DNA of 41,637 nucleotides, from assembly GCA_024408855.1 (NCBI GenBank), contig JAKSUQ010000018.1, forward strand, positions 1-41,637, given 5' to 3'. The notes beneath the pieces were generated by a model. That model was not told where the DNA came from. It ran no database searches and saw only the letters and a program-made list of their open reading frames with translations. The translations under genes and the position numbers were made by a program. The stretch is from a bacterium (GTDB lineage Bacteria > Cyanobacteriota > Vampirovibrionia > Gastranaerophilales > Gastranaerophilaceae). The stretch's first letter is position 1. The number at the start of each line of letters is the position of its first letter. Positions 15,265 to 23,251 of this stretch are shown here, piece by piece.

Positions 15265-15516
15265 TTAATATTGCCAATCCAATTTATAGTAATGTGTTGC
15301 AGCATCAAGGTAATTACTAAACTTTTTAACCTCAACCTCTTTTCCGGATTTTCTTACCTCAACAAAAAACAAAGGTGTTGTAGTTCTACCATTGATAATT
15401 TTGAGTTCAACTCCCAATGAAATAAAACCACCCTTGCCTGCGTGTGATACCATTTCTTTTGAGATTGTGATGTTTTCAACACAAGATGTGATTTCTTCTA
15501 ATGTCATTTTTTTCAT
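15265..15516 (-). CDS. hypothetical protein, 83 aa
   Basis: First gene of the P12 unit. Reads MKKMTLEEITSCVENITISK, then beta strands with LFFVEVRKSGKEVEVKKF. Small alpha/beta protein of unknown role. Confidence 0.75.
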   Translation of the reverse strand: MKKMTLEEITSCVENITISKEMVSHAGKGGFISLGVELKIINGRTTTPLFFVEVRKSGKEVEVKKFSNYLDAATHYYKLDWQY

Positions 15517-15552
15517 AATAGTATGTATTTAGTTGTTTAACGTTTCCGAGTG

Positions 15553-15646
15553 CAAAGGTACAACTTTTTTTTCAATTACGCAAATTATTTGGTGAAAAAA
15601 ATGCAAAAAACTAGTAACTTTCTGGGTTTTGCTAACTACACTTTGC
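15553..15646 (-). promoter_or_regulatory. promoter P12 with reversed operator
   Basis: -7 box 15553-15560, -33 TTTG 15581-15584, spacer 20 bp. The operator GCTAACTACACTTTGC at 15631-15646 lies 50 bp away. No mirrored box; a palindromic element takes its place. Drives four genes. Confidence 0.82.
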
Positions 15647-15657
15647 AAAATGCATTA

Positions 15658-15676
15658 GGGACTCAATCGAGTCTAT
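15658..15676. repeat. palindromic GACTC-AATC-GAGTC element, copy 6
   Basis: Intergenic copy between the P12 operator and the terminator at 15687. It stands outside any transcript leader, so it need not act in translation. Confidence 0.6.
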
Positions 15677-15686
15677 ATACAAAAAA

Positions 15687-15706
15687 GTGACGGATTTCTC
15701 CGCCAC
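15687..15706 (-). terminator. rho-independent terminator, GGCGGAGAAATCCG family
   Basis: Slightly shorter version (GTGGCGGA / TCCGTCAC then TTTTTTG). Ends the P13 unit. Confidence 0.8.
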
Positions 15707-15710
15707 AATT

Positions 15711-15884
15711 TTAATATCCTTTTGCATTAAGATAATCACTCATATTATACAATGCGCCACCACGTGTAGAATGGAAACTTGCTACCATATTGATAACAAA
15801 TCCCATACCATTTTCATTGATGGCTTTTTCGATACGCTCCTTAACGGATTGTTCGTAGTTTTTCCAATACTCTTTATCTTCCAT
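15711..15884 (-). CDS. 57-aa hypothetical protein
   Basis: Reads MEDKEYWKNYEQSVKERIEK, continues with GMGFVINMVASFHSTRGG and ends DYLNAKGY. Helical, amphipathic. Starts 3 bases after the stop of the 96-aa gene. Function unknown. Confidence 0.7.
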   Translation of the reverse strand: MEDKEYWKNYEQSVKERIEKAINENGMGFVINMVASFHSTRGGALYNMSDYLNAKGY

Positions 15885-15886
15885 AA

Positions 15887-16177
15887 TTAGTCCTCCAAAC
15901 TCAAAAGATACTCCATTAAATCAACGATATAGACATCGCACTCTTGTTGTAATTCGTCAGTACAATACAATTGATTGTCATAACGAACCGAAACATATTT
16001 TACTTTTGAACTACCACTTGATGCCCACAAAGGCTGTCCGCCATCTTCCTCAATAGCATCGTTATCAATGGTTATGATACCACCTTTTTCCTTAATGCGC
16101 TCAACACACTCGTTTTGCAAGTTACGGCTTGCTTGATACCACAAGTTAATGTTGTCTTGAATTTCTTTTCTTGTCAT
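15887..16177 (-). CDS. hypothetical protein, 96 aa
   Basis: The start at 16177 (MTRKEIQDNINLWYQASRN) is chosen because longer frames reach into promoter P13. Helix, beta strands (VKYVSVRYDNQLYCTDE) and a C-terminal helix. First gene of its unit. Confidence 0.75.
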   Translation of the reverse strand: MTRKEIQDNINLWYQASRNLQNECVERIKEKGGIITIDNDAIEEDGGQPLWASSGSSKVKYVSVRYDNQLYCTDELQQECDVYIVDLMEYLLSLED

Positions 16178-16226
16178 AATTGTAGTTGTTTTAGTTGTTA
16201 TAATCTCCACTATTGGAAATCTGCTG

Positions 16227-16320
16227 CAAAGGTACAAAAAATAATTAATATACGCAAATAATTTAATGAAAAAAGTGCAAAAAACTAGTAACTTTCTGGG
16301 TTTTGCTAACTACACTTTAC
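16227..16320 (-). promoter_or_regulatory. promoter P13 with reversed operator
   Basis: -7 box 16227-16234, -33 TTTG 16255-16258, spacer 20 bp. Operator GCTAACTACACTTTAC at 16305-16320 (50 bp). Mirrored box from 16356 (101 bp). The segment from the -33 box to the operator is nearly identical to that of P12. Drives two genes. Confidence 0.82.
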
Positions 16321-16414
16321 AAAATCAATAAATATTGAAAAAAGTTACTGAAAAATTTGCATATGTCAAATATTTTGCTTTTTTATATAGCGTATCAATT
16401 CACAAATGAAAAAA

Positions 16415-16436
16415 GGTGACGGATTTCTCCGCCACC
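16415..16436 (-). terminator. rho-independent terminator, GGCGGAGAAATCCG family
   Basis: Same hairpin as at 7707 and 11194, then TTTTTC. Ends the P14 unit. Confidence 0.85.
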
Positions 16437-16443
16437 CCAACAA

Positions 16444-16815
16444 CTAAAACACATTATCTATATCTACAATTGTGAAATCTTCACCACGATGTAAATAAGT
16501 CCAATCTTCATTGTCCATATCATCAGTATCGTATTTGTCAATCTCATTGTAGAAATCATCAGTATCAATGAAATCTTCACTTGTGAAATCAATGTTGGCA
16601 CAAATAGGTAACATATGTGAAACACTTTCACAAATGAAAAATACATCATCGTCATATTCTTTGGTTTCGTCACCATCAATAGCAATTATCGTGTTCGGTA
16701 CAAATGTCTTATCATCGTTCCAACGAATAGTTACACTTGCATAAGATGGGTTAAAACCATTAGCCTTGCTGAACTCATCACACAAGGCTAATATTTTGGT
16801 TTCTAGTGCAGTCAT
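16444..16815 (-). CDS. hypothetical protein, 123 aa, highly acidic
   Basis: An Asp-rich C-terminal half (TDDFYNEIDKYDTDDMDNED, then FTIVDIDNVF) gives a strong negative charge. The N-terminal half has a helix and strands (VTIRWNDDKTFVPNTIIAID). Acidic phage proteins of this size sometimes mimic DNA; nothing more specific can be said. Confidence 0.8.
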   Translation of the reverse strand: MTALETKILALCDEFSKANGFNPSYASVTIRWNDDKTFVPNTIIAIDGDETKEYDDDVFFICESVSHMLPICANIDFTSEDFIDTDDFYNEIDKYDTDDMDNEDWTYLHRGEDFTIVDIDNVF

Positions 16816-16827
16816 ATCGTCCGTATA

Positions 16828-17283
16828 TTATACTGCGTAGCGCAATGCGTTAATACTTACCACACTATCATAGATAGTCGCTCTACGCGGTTTCTCGTCC
16901 CAATAGTTTGCATCAGCATCAGCCGTGGTATCACTACCTGTGGTATTCAGCCAATCAAACTTTTTCTCAAAGTTGGGCACAAAGTCAATAAGATGTACAT
17001 TACGCTCAATCTTACATTTTGGTAACTTGGTAATCTTCAAACGCTCGGCAAAATACTCCAACTCATCGTTCCACATTTCGGTTTCGTAGTAGGCAACAAT
17101 CTCACCTTTCTCGTTGATAAACTTATGGAGAGAGGTTTCCAATACGTTGAAGAAACGTTGTCTATCACTAATGATAGGGTTTTCGTCCTCCTCAATCTTA
17201 TTGCTTGCGAGAGGAATAATGAACGTTACACGTACTCCGTATTGTTCGTTTGCCGTAGGAATGTGTTGTTTTACACTTGCCAT
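16828..17283 (-). CDS. hypothetical protein, 151 aa
   Basis: First gene of the P14 unit. An N-terminal beta segment (YGVRVTFIIPLASNKIEED), a helical middle (RFFNVLETSLHKFINEKGE) and a KFDWLNTTGSDTTADAD linker. No family recognised. Confidence 0.8.
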   Translation of the reverse strand: MASVKQHIPTANEQYGVRVTFIIPLASNKIEEDENPIISDRQRFFNVLETSLHKFINEKGEIVAYYETEMWNDELEYFAERLKITKLPKCKIERNVHLIDFVPNFEKKFDWLNTTGSDTTADADANYWDEKPRRATIYDSVVSINALRYAV

Positions 17284-17342
17284 AATTGTAATGGTTTTAT
17301 AGGTGAATATTGTGGTTTTGTAACTCCTTTTGAATTACGATG

Positions 17343-17436
17343 CAAAGGTACTGTTTTTTTTTGATATATGCAAATTTTTTATTGAAAAAGTGCTGTTTTT
17401 TTGCTATTTTTGTCAATTTTGCTAACTACACTTTGC
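17343..17436 (-). promoter_or_regulatory. promoter P14 with reversed operator
   Basis: -7 box 17343-17350, -33 TTTG 17371-17374, spacer 20 bp. Operator GCTAACTACACTTTGC at 17421-17436 (50 bp), 6 bases from the stop of the upstream gene. Drives two genes. Confidence 0.82.
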
Positions 17437-17442
17437 AAAATC

Positions 17443-17925
17443 CTACCAATTGGCTGACATATAAAGTATTTCGTTATCCCAATCAACACTATGGCATGCT
17501 ATATCAAGTTGCTCCATTGCAAATTCAATATCACCAAAATAATAATCATCGTACTCAGCAGAACCCCAACAAGGCGACATTTCAGTACATAAAGGCAATT
17601 TAGTTGGCGCTAAATCGTGATTTGCCAATACTTCTTTTGCTGCATCAATGAAATCTTCTATTTGACATTTAGCAATCTCCATATACTCCCCATTCTCGCA
17701 ATTATCAGCAAAACCGAAAAAATTCATAAGGAAACTATATTTGCTGAAAACGGAATAAGTGGTATATACACTATTAATAAATTCTTCCAAACTATCAGCA
17801 CGCATATCATCTTCTTCCGTCATTTCGTCTTTTTTGTAAAGTTTACGCAATTCTTTTCTTGCGTTCTCAAACCTTACCATATCAGCGTTCTTTTTACGCG
17901 TTTCAAAAAATATTATAAGTCCCAT
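17443..17925 (-). CDS. hypothetical protein, 160 aa
   Basis: Helical N-terminal half (ENARKELRKLYKKDEMTEED) and an acidic C-terminal half (YDDYYFGDIEFAMEQLD). Second gene of the P15 unit, with no terminator before the next module. Unknown. Confidence 0.8.
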   Translation of the reverse strand: MGLIIFFETRKKNADMVRFENARKELRKLYKKDEMTEEDDMRADSLEEFINSVYTTYSVFSKYSFLMNFFGFADNCENGEYMEIAKCQIEDFIDAAKEVLANHDLAPTKLPLCTEMSPCWGSAEYDDYYFGDIEFAMEQLDIACHSVDWDNEILYMSANW

Positions 17926-17937
17926 ATTGATGTATTT

Positions 17938-18168
17938 TTAATATTCGTGTAGTTCAATCTTAACACCTTGTACACCTTTGTATGTTGCACAAATAAAATC
18001 ATAATTACTTTCAGCCGCCTTACGTGTCTTGAAGATACGTTTATTAGCCGTACCGCTCCATTTAATTTGATGAAAATGCTTTGAGTTCGTATATCTACGT
18101 TCAAAGAAATAGAGTGACACATTACCGCAATTTTCAGTAATCTGCATTGTAATATAAAAACCTTTCAT
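17938..18168 (-). CDS. hypothetical protein, 76 aa
   Basis: Basic beta-rich start (MKGFYITMQITENCGNVSLY) and then a helix (FKTRKAAESNYDFICATYKG). First gene of the P15 unit; the start lies about 35 bases from the -7 box. Unknown. Confidence 0.75.
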   Translation of the reverse strand: MKGFYITMQITENCGNVSLYFFERRYTNSKHFHQIKWSGTANKRIFKTRKAAESNYDFICATYKGVQGVKIELHEY

Positions 18169-18203
18169 AATGGTGTTATTTAGTTGTTATTTGAAATCGA
18201 GTG

Positions 18204-18297
18204 CAAAATTACAAAAAATAATTGATATATGCAAATAATTTAATGAAAAAAATAACAAAAACAGTAAAATACCTGATTTTTGCTAACTACACTTTAC
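18204..18297 (-). promoter_or_regulatory. promoter P15 (variant -7 box) with reversed operator
   Basis: -7 box TAATTTTG at 18204-18211, -33 TTTG 18232-18235, spacer 20 bp. Operator GCTAACTACACTTTAC at 18282-18297 (50 bp), mirrored box from 18333 (101 bp). The altered -7 box still fits TAnnTTTG. Confidence 0.8.
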
Positions 18298-18388
18298 AAA
18301 ATCAAGAAATACTGAAAATTGTTACTGAAAAATTTGCATATGTGAAATATTTTGCTTTTTTATATATCACACACCTATACACAAAAAA

Positions 18389-18412
18389 ATAGGGCGATTT
18401 CTCACCCCATTC
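18389..18412 (-). terminator. weakened rho-independent terminator
   Basis: Same family as 9401 (GGGGTGA-loop), but two stem mismatches (ATAGGGCGA against TCACCCCAT). Followed by TTTTTTTG. Ends the P16 unit. Confidence 0.7.
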
Positions 18413-18462
18413 TTTTTAAAAAATCAAGTCGCAGGTTTTACTGCACCGCTTACCAACAAACG

Positions 18463-18582
18463 TTACATATTGTTAGTGTTTTCATTTTTAACACTATTCA
18501 AATCATCATTCAACTGAAGAACCAATGCAATTAATTCTTCTTTGTTTAATGATTTAACATATTCTTCAAAACTTATTTCCAT
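18463..18582 (-). CDS. 39-aa coiled-coil-like microprotein
   Basis: Reads MEISFEEYVKSLNKEELIAL, then VLQLNDDLNSVKNENTNNM: a continuous amphipathic helix with heptad-like Leu/Val spacing. It starts 2 bases after the stop of the 246-aa gene. Probably a partner-binding helix; no function known. Confidence 0.65.
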   Translation of the reverse strand: MEISFEEYVKSLNKEELIALVLQLNDDLNSVKNENTNNM

Positions 18583-18584
18583 TT

Positions 18585-19325
18585 TTAATTCTCACCAAAT
18601 ATAAATGTTCTTGGATTTCTACCGCTTGCAGTTGTTATCGTAACTTTCAGTTTAACTGATTTATTACCATATTGTTCGTACTCATAACGATTTCTATCGT
18701 AAAAGTCCATATTTTCTTGCTCGGTAATCTCAACCTTTACTACATTACCTTGCTTATAGTTGGCTTTCAAATCGTTAAAGAATTTACCCCAAATGCCATC
18801 GTGTGCAACCGAATAATAGTAATAGTTACTATACGATTTACTACTGCGCTTTTGGCAAATACTACAAGTATACAAGTCAGTCAAACCCAAATCAAAATTT
18901 GCTTTCTTTTTGAGCCACTTTTGAACCTCAATGAAATATGTACTAGGTTTTAATAGTAAGCAATCACGTACGCAAGAAAGTTCTTTGGTAATAGGGCAAT
19001 GCCAATAATCGTAGCCATCACAAACGAATTTGGTACCTTTTTTGAAAAAGATATTAGCCTTTTCCAACTTGGCTGACATTTCGTCAAAACGTTTTGACAC
19101 ATCTTCAATAAAAGCTGCCATACTGCGGAATTTACCGCCATCTTGAAATTGCACCCAACCAAACATTACATAATAATATGCGTGAGTTGAATTGCTACCA
19201 CATCCGTGTCGGCACTCTCCGTAATCAACATCAAAACGTGAATTGTCCCAACGTTCGGCTTTCTTAATCTCCGTCTTAACATCTTCAATGGTAAACGGAT
19301 AGTTTCTTTCATTTTCTTTTGACAT
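18585..19325 (-). CDS. hypothetical protein, 246 aa, possible zinc site
   Basis: A YGECRHGCGS motif near residue 38, a second WHCPITKELSCVRDC segment near 118 and CSICQKR near 160 give several CxxC/CxH groups that could hold zinc. The rest is aromatic- and Lys-rich (SNYYYYSVAHDGIWGKFF). First gene of the P16 unit. No family recognised. Confidence 0.8.
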   Translation of the reverse strand: MSKENERNYPFTIEDVKTEIKKAERWDNSRFDVDYGECRHGCGSNSTHAYYYVMFGWVQFQDGGKFRSMAAFIEDVSKRFDEMSAKLEKANIFFKKGTKFVCDGYDYWHCPITKELSCVRDCLLLKPSTYFIEVQKWLKKKANFDLGLTDLYTCSICQKRSSKSYSNYYYYSVAHDGIWGKFFNDLKANYKQGNVVKVEITEQENMDFYDRNRYEYEQYGNKSVKLKVTITTASGRNPRTFIFGEN

Positions 19326-19361
19326 AATGTTTGAATTTTAGTTGTTGTTTGAAATCGTATG

Positions 19362-19455
19362 CAAAGGTACAACAATTTTTTGATATATGCAAATAATTTC
19401 GCATTTTATTTGCATTTTTCTAGTAACTTTGTCGTTTTTGTAAAGTAAAGTTAGC
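19362..19455 (-). promoter_or_regulatory. promoter P16 with operator
   Basis: -7 box 19362-19369, -33 TTTG 19390-19393, spacer 20 bp. Operator GTAAAGTAAAGTTAGC at 19440-19455 (50 bp). Mirrored box TTTGTGTATGTCAA from 19491 (101 bp). Drives two genes. Confidence 0.82.
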
Positions 19456-19549
19456 AATTTACTTTTTTTTCGTATTTTTCTTATCAAAAATTTGTGTATG
19501 TCAATTATTTCGCTTTTTTATATATAGCATACATATATTAATAAAAAAA

Positions 19550-19571
19550 GGTGACGGATTTCTCCGCCACC
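19550..19571 (-). terminator. rho-independent terminator, GGCGGAGAAATCCG family
   Basis: Same hairpin as 7707, followed by seven T. Ends the P17 unit six bases after the stop of the 81-aa gene. Confidence 0.85.
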
Positions 19572-19577
19572 TTTGTA

Positions 19578-19823
19578 TCATCGTGCATACATATACTTAA
19601 CACGATTGTTCGCAACCATCTTTGCCAAACGCAAACGTTCTGCATCGGTTTTGCCACCTCTTACTTCAGACTTATCAATGGTGAAAGTATCACACTCAAA
19701 TTCGCCATTGGCATCTTCGTACACTTGGCAGAAATAACCACCTACATTCGGTTTCGTATCGTCAGTAAACTTGACATACTTTGTTCGTCTTGGACTAACT
19801 TGTACAACTAACATTGGGTTCAT
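19578..19823 (-). CDS. hypothetical protein, 81 aa
   Basis: Beta-rich (MLVVQVSPRRTKYVKFTDD, GYFCQVYEDANGEFECDTF) with a basic C-terminal helix (TDAERLRLAKMVANNRVKYM). Last gene of the P17 unit. Unknown. Confidence 0.75.
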   Translation of the reverse strand: MNPMLVVQVSPRRTKYVKFTDDTKPNVGGYFCQVYEDANGEFECDTFTIDKSEVRGGKTDAERLRLAKMVANNRVKYMYAR

Positions 19824-19846
19824 AATATTATGTTTTTTTAATTAGT

Positions 19847-20251
19847 TTATTCATTGACGTAACACGAATAATCAACATCGTATTCGTCTAATTCAGTTTT
19901 TATTTGCTGAATACGTTCTTTGCACCACTCCATATCATCAATCTCATCTTCATCAAAGTCAGCGAGTTCAGCAACACGTTCTTGCAGTTCCTCAATCAAT
20001 TGTTCAACCTTGTTTCGTTCTTCCATACAACAAGTATAAAAGTCGGGTTCATAACCAAAGTTGCAATCACAATTCGGTATTACTGCGTTGATAATCTCCT
20101 CCCTCGTACTATTATAATCATCAAGATAGATAACAATGCGAGGACGCGTAGAATAATTTTCTACAATACTTTTGAGAACACTTTCCATCTGCTCCTTTGT
20201 GGCATTTCCGTTCTCCAATAGTTGTTTTGCTTTTTCAATGTTGCAATCCAT
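19847..20251 (-). CDS. hypothetical protein, 134 aa, coiled coil
   Basis: Helix (IEKAKQLLENGNATKEQMES), strand (PRIVIYLDDYNSTREEI), a Cys cluster (CDCNFGYEPDFYTCCMEE at about 72-89) and a long Glu-rich coiled coil (VEQLIEELQERVAELADF). The Cys arrangement could bind metal. Unknown family. Confidence 0.8.
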   Translation of the reverse strand: MDCNIEKAKQLLENGNATKEQMESVLKSIVENYSTRPRIVIYLDDYNSTREEIINAVIPNCDCNFGYEPDFYTCCMEERNKVEQLIEELQERVAELADFDEDEIDDMEWCKERIQQIKTELDEYDVDYSCYVNE

Positions 20252-20264
20252 AATGTTTTAGTTT

Positions 20265-20426
20265 TTAGTTTTCAACTACACAAATGTTACGATATACTTT
20301 GTGACTATAATAGTCAGTAATACGTTTAAGAATTTTAATGCACTCTTTTAGTTCACTTTCTTTGCACATTTCGCTACCATCATTCCACGTACCGCCACGA
20401 TAGTATTAATATTCAATTTTAACCAT
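20265..20426 (-). pseudogene. 53-codon gene split by an in-frame TAA
   Basis: From the ATG at 20426 the frame reads MVKIEY, then TAA at 20408-20406, then continues openly for 46 codons (YYRGGTWNDGSEMCKESELK, IKILKRITDYYSHKVYRN) to the stop at 20265. It occupies the first-gene position of the P17 unit at the usual distance from the promoter. Either a fresh nonsense mutation, a restart at the internal ATG (codon 19), or read-through. The product's function is unknown. Confidence 0.6.
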
Positions 20427-20452
20427 AATACTTTTGTTTTTGAATTATGATG

Positions 20453-20546
20453 CAAAGGTACAACATTTTTTTGATATATGCAAATAATTTGGTGAAAAAA
20501 ACACAAAAAAACACTATTTTCCTGTAAATTGTAAACTCAAGTTAGC
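20453..20546 (-). promoter_or_regulatory. promoter P17 with operator
   Basis: -7 box 20453-20460, -33 TTTG 20481-20484, spacer 20 bp. Operator GTAAACTCAAGTTAGC at 20531-20546 (50 bp). Mirrored box (CTTGCATATATCAAA) from 20582 (101 bp). Drives the interrupted gene and two intact ones. Confidence 0.8.
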
Positions 20547-20638
20547 AAAAACAAGAAATATTAAAGAAAAATCACAAAACACTTGCATATATCAAATATT
20601 TTGCTTTTTTATATAACACATACACTACAACACAAAAA

Positions 20639-20672
20639 AATAGGAATGTGTTGGGACTTACACACTCCTATT
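20639..20672 (-). terminator. rho-independent terminator
   Basis: Long stem AATAGGAGTGTGT / ACACATTCCTATT with one mismatch, then TTTTTTG. Ends the P18 unit. A 70-base stretch between it and the 35-aa gene holds nothing recognisable. Confidence 0.8.
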
Positions 20673-20742
20673 CGATTATTAACGTTAATACGGACTTTCC
20701 TTAAGCCCAAATAATAAAATGATACTTATGTCCCTTATATTG

Positions 20743-20850
20743 TTATTTCTTATTTGCTTGACGCATAGCCTTGCGAGAATAAGTAACCTTTTCGTTGGTT
20801 TCGTATTCAGCCAACATTTCCCACTCGCTATTCAAATTAATTTTAGCCAT
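20743..20850 (-). CDS. 35-aa microprotein
   Basis: Reads MAKINLNSEWEMLAEYETNE, then KVTYSRKAMRQANKK: an acidic helix followed by a basic one. Second gene of the P18 unit, 14 bases after the 191-aa gene. Unknown. Confidence 0.6.
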   Translation of the reverse strand: MAKINLNSEWEMLAEYETNEKVTYSRKAMRQANKK

Positions 20851-20864
20851 AGTTGTTTGTGTTT

Positions 20865-21440
20865 TTATTGTTGAACAATGTTAATTTTGAAATTACTGAT
20901 TGAGCCATCTTTGATGCTATCATCAACACCAAGTATTTCTTTGATTGCATCTTTTTCATTTCCCATATTGGAAATAGGGTGATTGATGGTATATTCAATC
21001 GTCACCTTAACCGGATGATAGTAACCAATGAAAACCTTTTCCTCATCAGTCAGTTTCCTAGTACTATGCTCAATAACCCAGCCAAGATTTGCTGCTTTTT
21101 CAAGCAATGGCATAATTCGGTTCTTAAAATCGAAAGCCGACTCAAAAGCATTATTATCATCGGGAAGAAATTCGATGCGATAGCAACCACAATATTTGTC
21201 CCAATAACAAAACATATAAGCACTACCTAACCCTCTTAATTCTTTTTGGAGTGACAAAATTACACTCTCACCAACTTCATGAATTAGGGTAATAGTTCTC
21301 CCAATATAAGTGCTATCATATAGTTTAACTTGTTCCCTTTTATGTGTAAAAACACCGCAAGTGTGACAAAAACTTGTAATATCATCACTAGTCATTGAGA
21401 AAAATAATTCACTCAAAATTTGTTCTTTTCTTGTTTCCAT
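20865..21440 (-). CDS. hypothetical protein, 191 aa
   Basis: The N-terminal segment has FCHTCGVFTHKREQ near 23-36, which could be half of a zinc site. The middle has FCYWDKYCGCYRIEFLPDD and a C-terminal beta segment VKVTIEYTINHPISN. First gene of the P18 unit. No family recognised. Confidence 0.8.
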   Translation of the reverse strand: METRKEQILSELFFSMTSDDITSFCHTCGVFTHKREQVKLYDSTYIGRTITLIHEVGESVILSLQKELRGLGSAYMFCYWDKYCGCYRIEFLPDDNNAFESAFDFKNRIMPLLEKAANLGWVIEHSTRKLTDEEKVFIGYYHPVKVTIEYTINHPISNMGNEKDAIKEILGVDDSIKDGSISNFKINIVQQ

Positions 21441-21475
21441 AATGTTTAAATTTTAGTTGTTTTTGAATTACGATG

Positions 21476-21569
21476 CAAAAGTACAACATTTTTTTGATAT
21501 ATGCAAATTTTTAAGTAAAAAAATAGCATTTTTCATGTATATTTATAACTTTTGCTAACTACACTTTGC
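21476..21569 (-). promoter_or_regulatory. promoter P18 with reversed operator
   Basis: -7 box TACTTTTG 21476-21483, -33 TTTG 21504-21507, spacer 20 bp. Operator GCTAACTACACTTTGC at 21554-21569 (50 bp), directly before the stop of the upstream gene. Drives two genes. Confidence 0.82.
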
Positions 21570-21573
21570 AAAA

Positions 21574-22179
21574 TCACCAAATTAACCCATATTCATATAG
21601 TTCATCTACTAATTTCTCATCGCGTAATTTATTCGTGTCAATACGATATTTATGCCCAACCATCTGCTTAAATTGGCTAACACCATTTTTAATATCAACA
21701 AATGGTTTATAGTAACGAATAATCTCTAATGCCACCGAAAAACAATTGCAAAGATACGGCATATCATAATACGTGATTTTACCAATAAAACCAATTGTTA
21801 GCACATCGTTATTATTAACGTAATCAGCAAATGCTTTGGCTAACTCAATGATTTCATCTTTGGTATAATTACCATACGTGGTAATACTACCCTTAACACT
21901 TTGCAAATCTTGTTCAGTCAAAAGTTCCCATTTATCACACCAAGTGCTATTGATGTACATACGTTTTGGGTGTCCAATGTTACCATAAACTTGCTTACCA
22001 CGATAATAATTGGCTTTTGCACGCACATCTTCATTCAAAGGTATAATAACCCCAAATTTAGATTTAATTTCATCTACAAGCGAATTGGTATAAACCAATA
22101 ACTCCGTATCATAGAAACAATGCCCATCAATAGAAAATTGATTGCCACCATAGTTCTTAATTACCAAATCCTTAATCAT
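21574..22179 (-). CDS. hypothetical protein, 201 aa
   Basis: The start at 22179 (MIKDLVIKNYGGNQFSIDGH) is used because longer frames enter promoter P19. Contains KANYYRGKQVYGNIGHPKRM near 70-90 and a helical C-terminal half (ELAKAFADYVNNNDVLTIGF). Single-gene unit; no family recognised. Confidence 0.8.
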   Translation of the reverse strand: MIKDLVIKNYGGNQFSIDGHCFYDTELLVYTNSLVDEIKSKFGVIIPLNEDVRAKANYYRGKQVYGNIGHPKRMYINSTWCDKWELLTEQDLQSVKGSITTYGNYTKDEIIELAKAFADYVNNNDVLTIGFIGKITYYDMPYLCNCFSVALEIIRYYKPFVDIKNGVSQFKQMVGHKYRIDTNKLRDEKLVDELYEYGLIW

Positions 22180-22215
22180 AATTGTTGTTGTTTTAGTTGT
22201 TATTGAAATCTGCTG

Positions 22216-22309
22216 CAAAATTACAACATTTTTTTGATATATGCAAATAATTTCACATTTTATTTACACTTTTGGCATATATTTCTATTTTTTGCTAACT
22301 ACACTTTGC
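22216..22309 (-). promoter_or_regulatory. promoter P19 (variant -7 box) with reversed operator
   Basis: -7 box TAATTTTG 22216-22223, -33 TTTG 22244-22247, spacer 20 bp. Operator GCTAACTACACTTTGC at 22294-22309 (50 bp). The mirrored box starts at 22324, only 80 bp from the -33 box: two helical turns closer than usual. Confidence 0.8.
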
Positions 22310-22383
22310 AAAATACAAATAAATTTGCAAGTTCCATTTATTTGTGTATTTTATATATCATATATGTGCATAATAATAAAAAA

Positions 22384-22400
22384 GGTACTCAATCGAGTCC
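22384..22400. repeat. palindromic element copy 7, possible tandem terminator
   Basis: Minus strand GGACTCGATTGAGTACC followed by TTTTTTATT, directly downstream of the terminator at 22415. With the T-run it can act as a second short terminator. Confidence 0.6.
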
Positions 22401-22414
22401 ATACATACGAAAAA

Positions 22415-22436
22415 GGTGACGGATTTCTCCGCCACC
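22415..22436 (-). terminator. rho-independent terminator, GGCGGAGAAATCCG family
   Basis: Sixth and rightmost copy of this hairpin, followed by TTTTTCG. Ends the P20 unit. Confidence 0.85.
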
Positions 22437-22465
22437 CAAACAACAAAAATTATGGAACATTATTA

Positions 22466-22849
22466 TCAAACTCGTACGATCCTGACAACATTTGAAACCT
22501 CCGGGATAATAGCCATTCGCTTATTGGCTTTTTTATCACGAATACGAATGTTATCTTCATCAGCAATAATCTCAAATGAATTGAATGTGATGTTATCTTG
22601 AATGTTCGGTTCTTCAACCTCACTTATTGTCCACCAATAGCCATATACATCATTAGATATATGGCAAACACTTGTACATGGTGGATAATGATATGGACGT
22701 TGATAAATGAATCCACCTTGATACTCTCTGAACAATTTAAGTTCTTTTTCAAACTCCGCTTTCATTGCTTCAAAAGCATTTTCATGACTATTAAAAGTTG
22801 AAACTTTCACAACATCATGTACTTCATTAACACAAGTTAAAATAAACAT
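22466..22849 (-). CDS. hypothetical protein, 127 aa
   Basis: Beta strand start (MFILTCVNEVHDVVKVSTFN), an acidic helix (NAFEAMKAEFEKELKLFREY) and a C-terminal beta segment. Architecture (strand, AFEAM helix, aromatic strands) resembles the 148-aa protein at 14476 only loosely. Last gene of the P20 unit. Confidence 0.78.
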   Translation of the reverse strand: MFILTCVNEVHDVVKVSTFNSHENAFEAMKAEFEKELKLFREYQGGFIYQRPYHYPPCTSVCHISNDVYGYWWTISEVEEPNIQDNITFNSFEIIADEDNIRIRDKKANKRMAIIPEVSNVVRIVRV

Positions 22850-22870
22850 AATCGTATATATTAAAATTAA

Positions 22871-22978
22871 TTATTCCCAATATTCACTTTCGCAATCGTA
22901 TCGTTCTTCACGCCTAGTAAATTTTTGTACTTTTGGTGTGTAGTAACTTTCACACTCCCATTGCTGTTTTTTAGCCAT
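22871..22978 (-). CDS. 35-aa microprotein
   Basis: Reads MAKKQQWECESYYTPKVQKF, then TRREERYDCESEYWE. Two CES motifs 24 residues apart may form a disulfide or metal site. Packed between the 75-aa and 127-aa genes. Confidence 0.6.
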   Translation of the reverse strand: MAKKQQWECESYYTPKVQKFTRREERYDCESEYWE

Positions 22979-22992
22979 AATATTGTATAATT

Positions 22993-23220
22993 TTATTCGT
23001 GAATAATATCCATATCTAACAATTGCTGAAGTGTCATATCTTTGCAATCACTCTGCAACACGGCATATGTATCAGCCGTAGGATAACTAACGTGATAAGC
23101 ACTTCTCCTACCATTGACACATACATCAATTAAGCCTTGAGTCGGGTGCGAGTTCTCAACATAACAATGCAACTCAATACCATCTTTGGTAGTCAATCTG
23201 CAAAATTTCGGTGTCATCAT
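22993..23220 (-). CDS. hypothetical protein, 75 aa
   Basis: Start at 23220 (MMTPKFCRLTTKDGIELHCY); upstream frame overlaps promoter P20. Beta-rich (LIDVCVNGRRSAYHVSY), ending with DMTLQQLLDMDIIHE. First gene of the P20 unit. Unknown. Confidence 0.75.
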   Translation of the reverse strand: MMTPKFCRLTTKDGIELHCYVENSHPTQGLIDVCVNGRRSAYHVSYPTADTYAVLQSDCKDMTLQQLLDMDIIHE

Positions 23221-23251
23221 AATTGTTTTCCTTTCTTTTTGTTTGACGATG

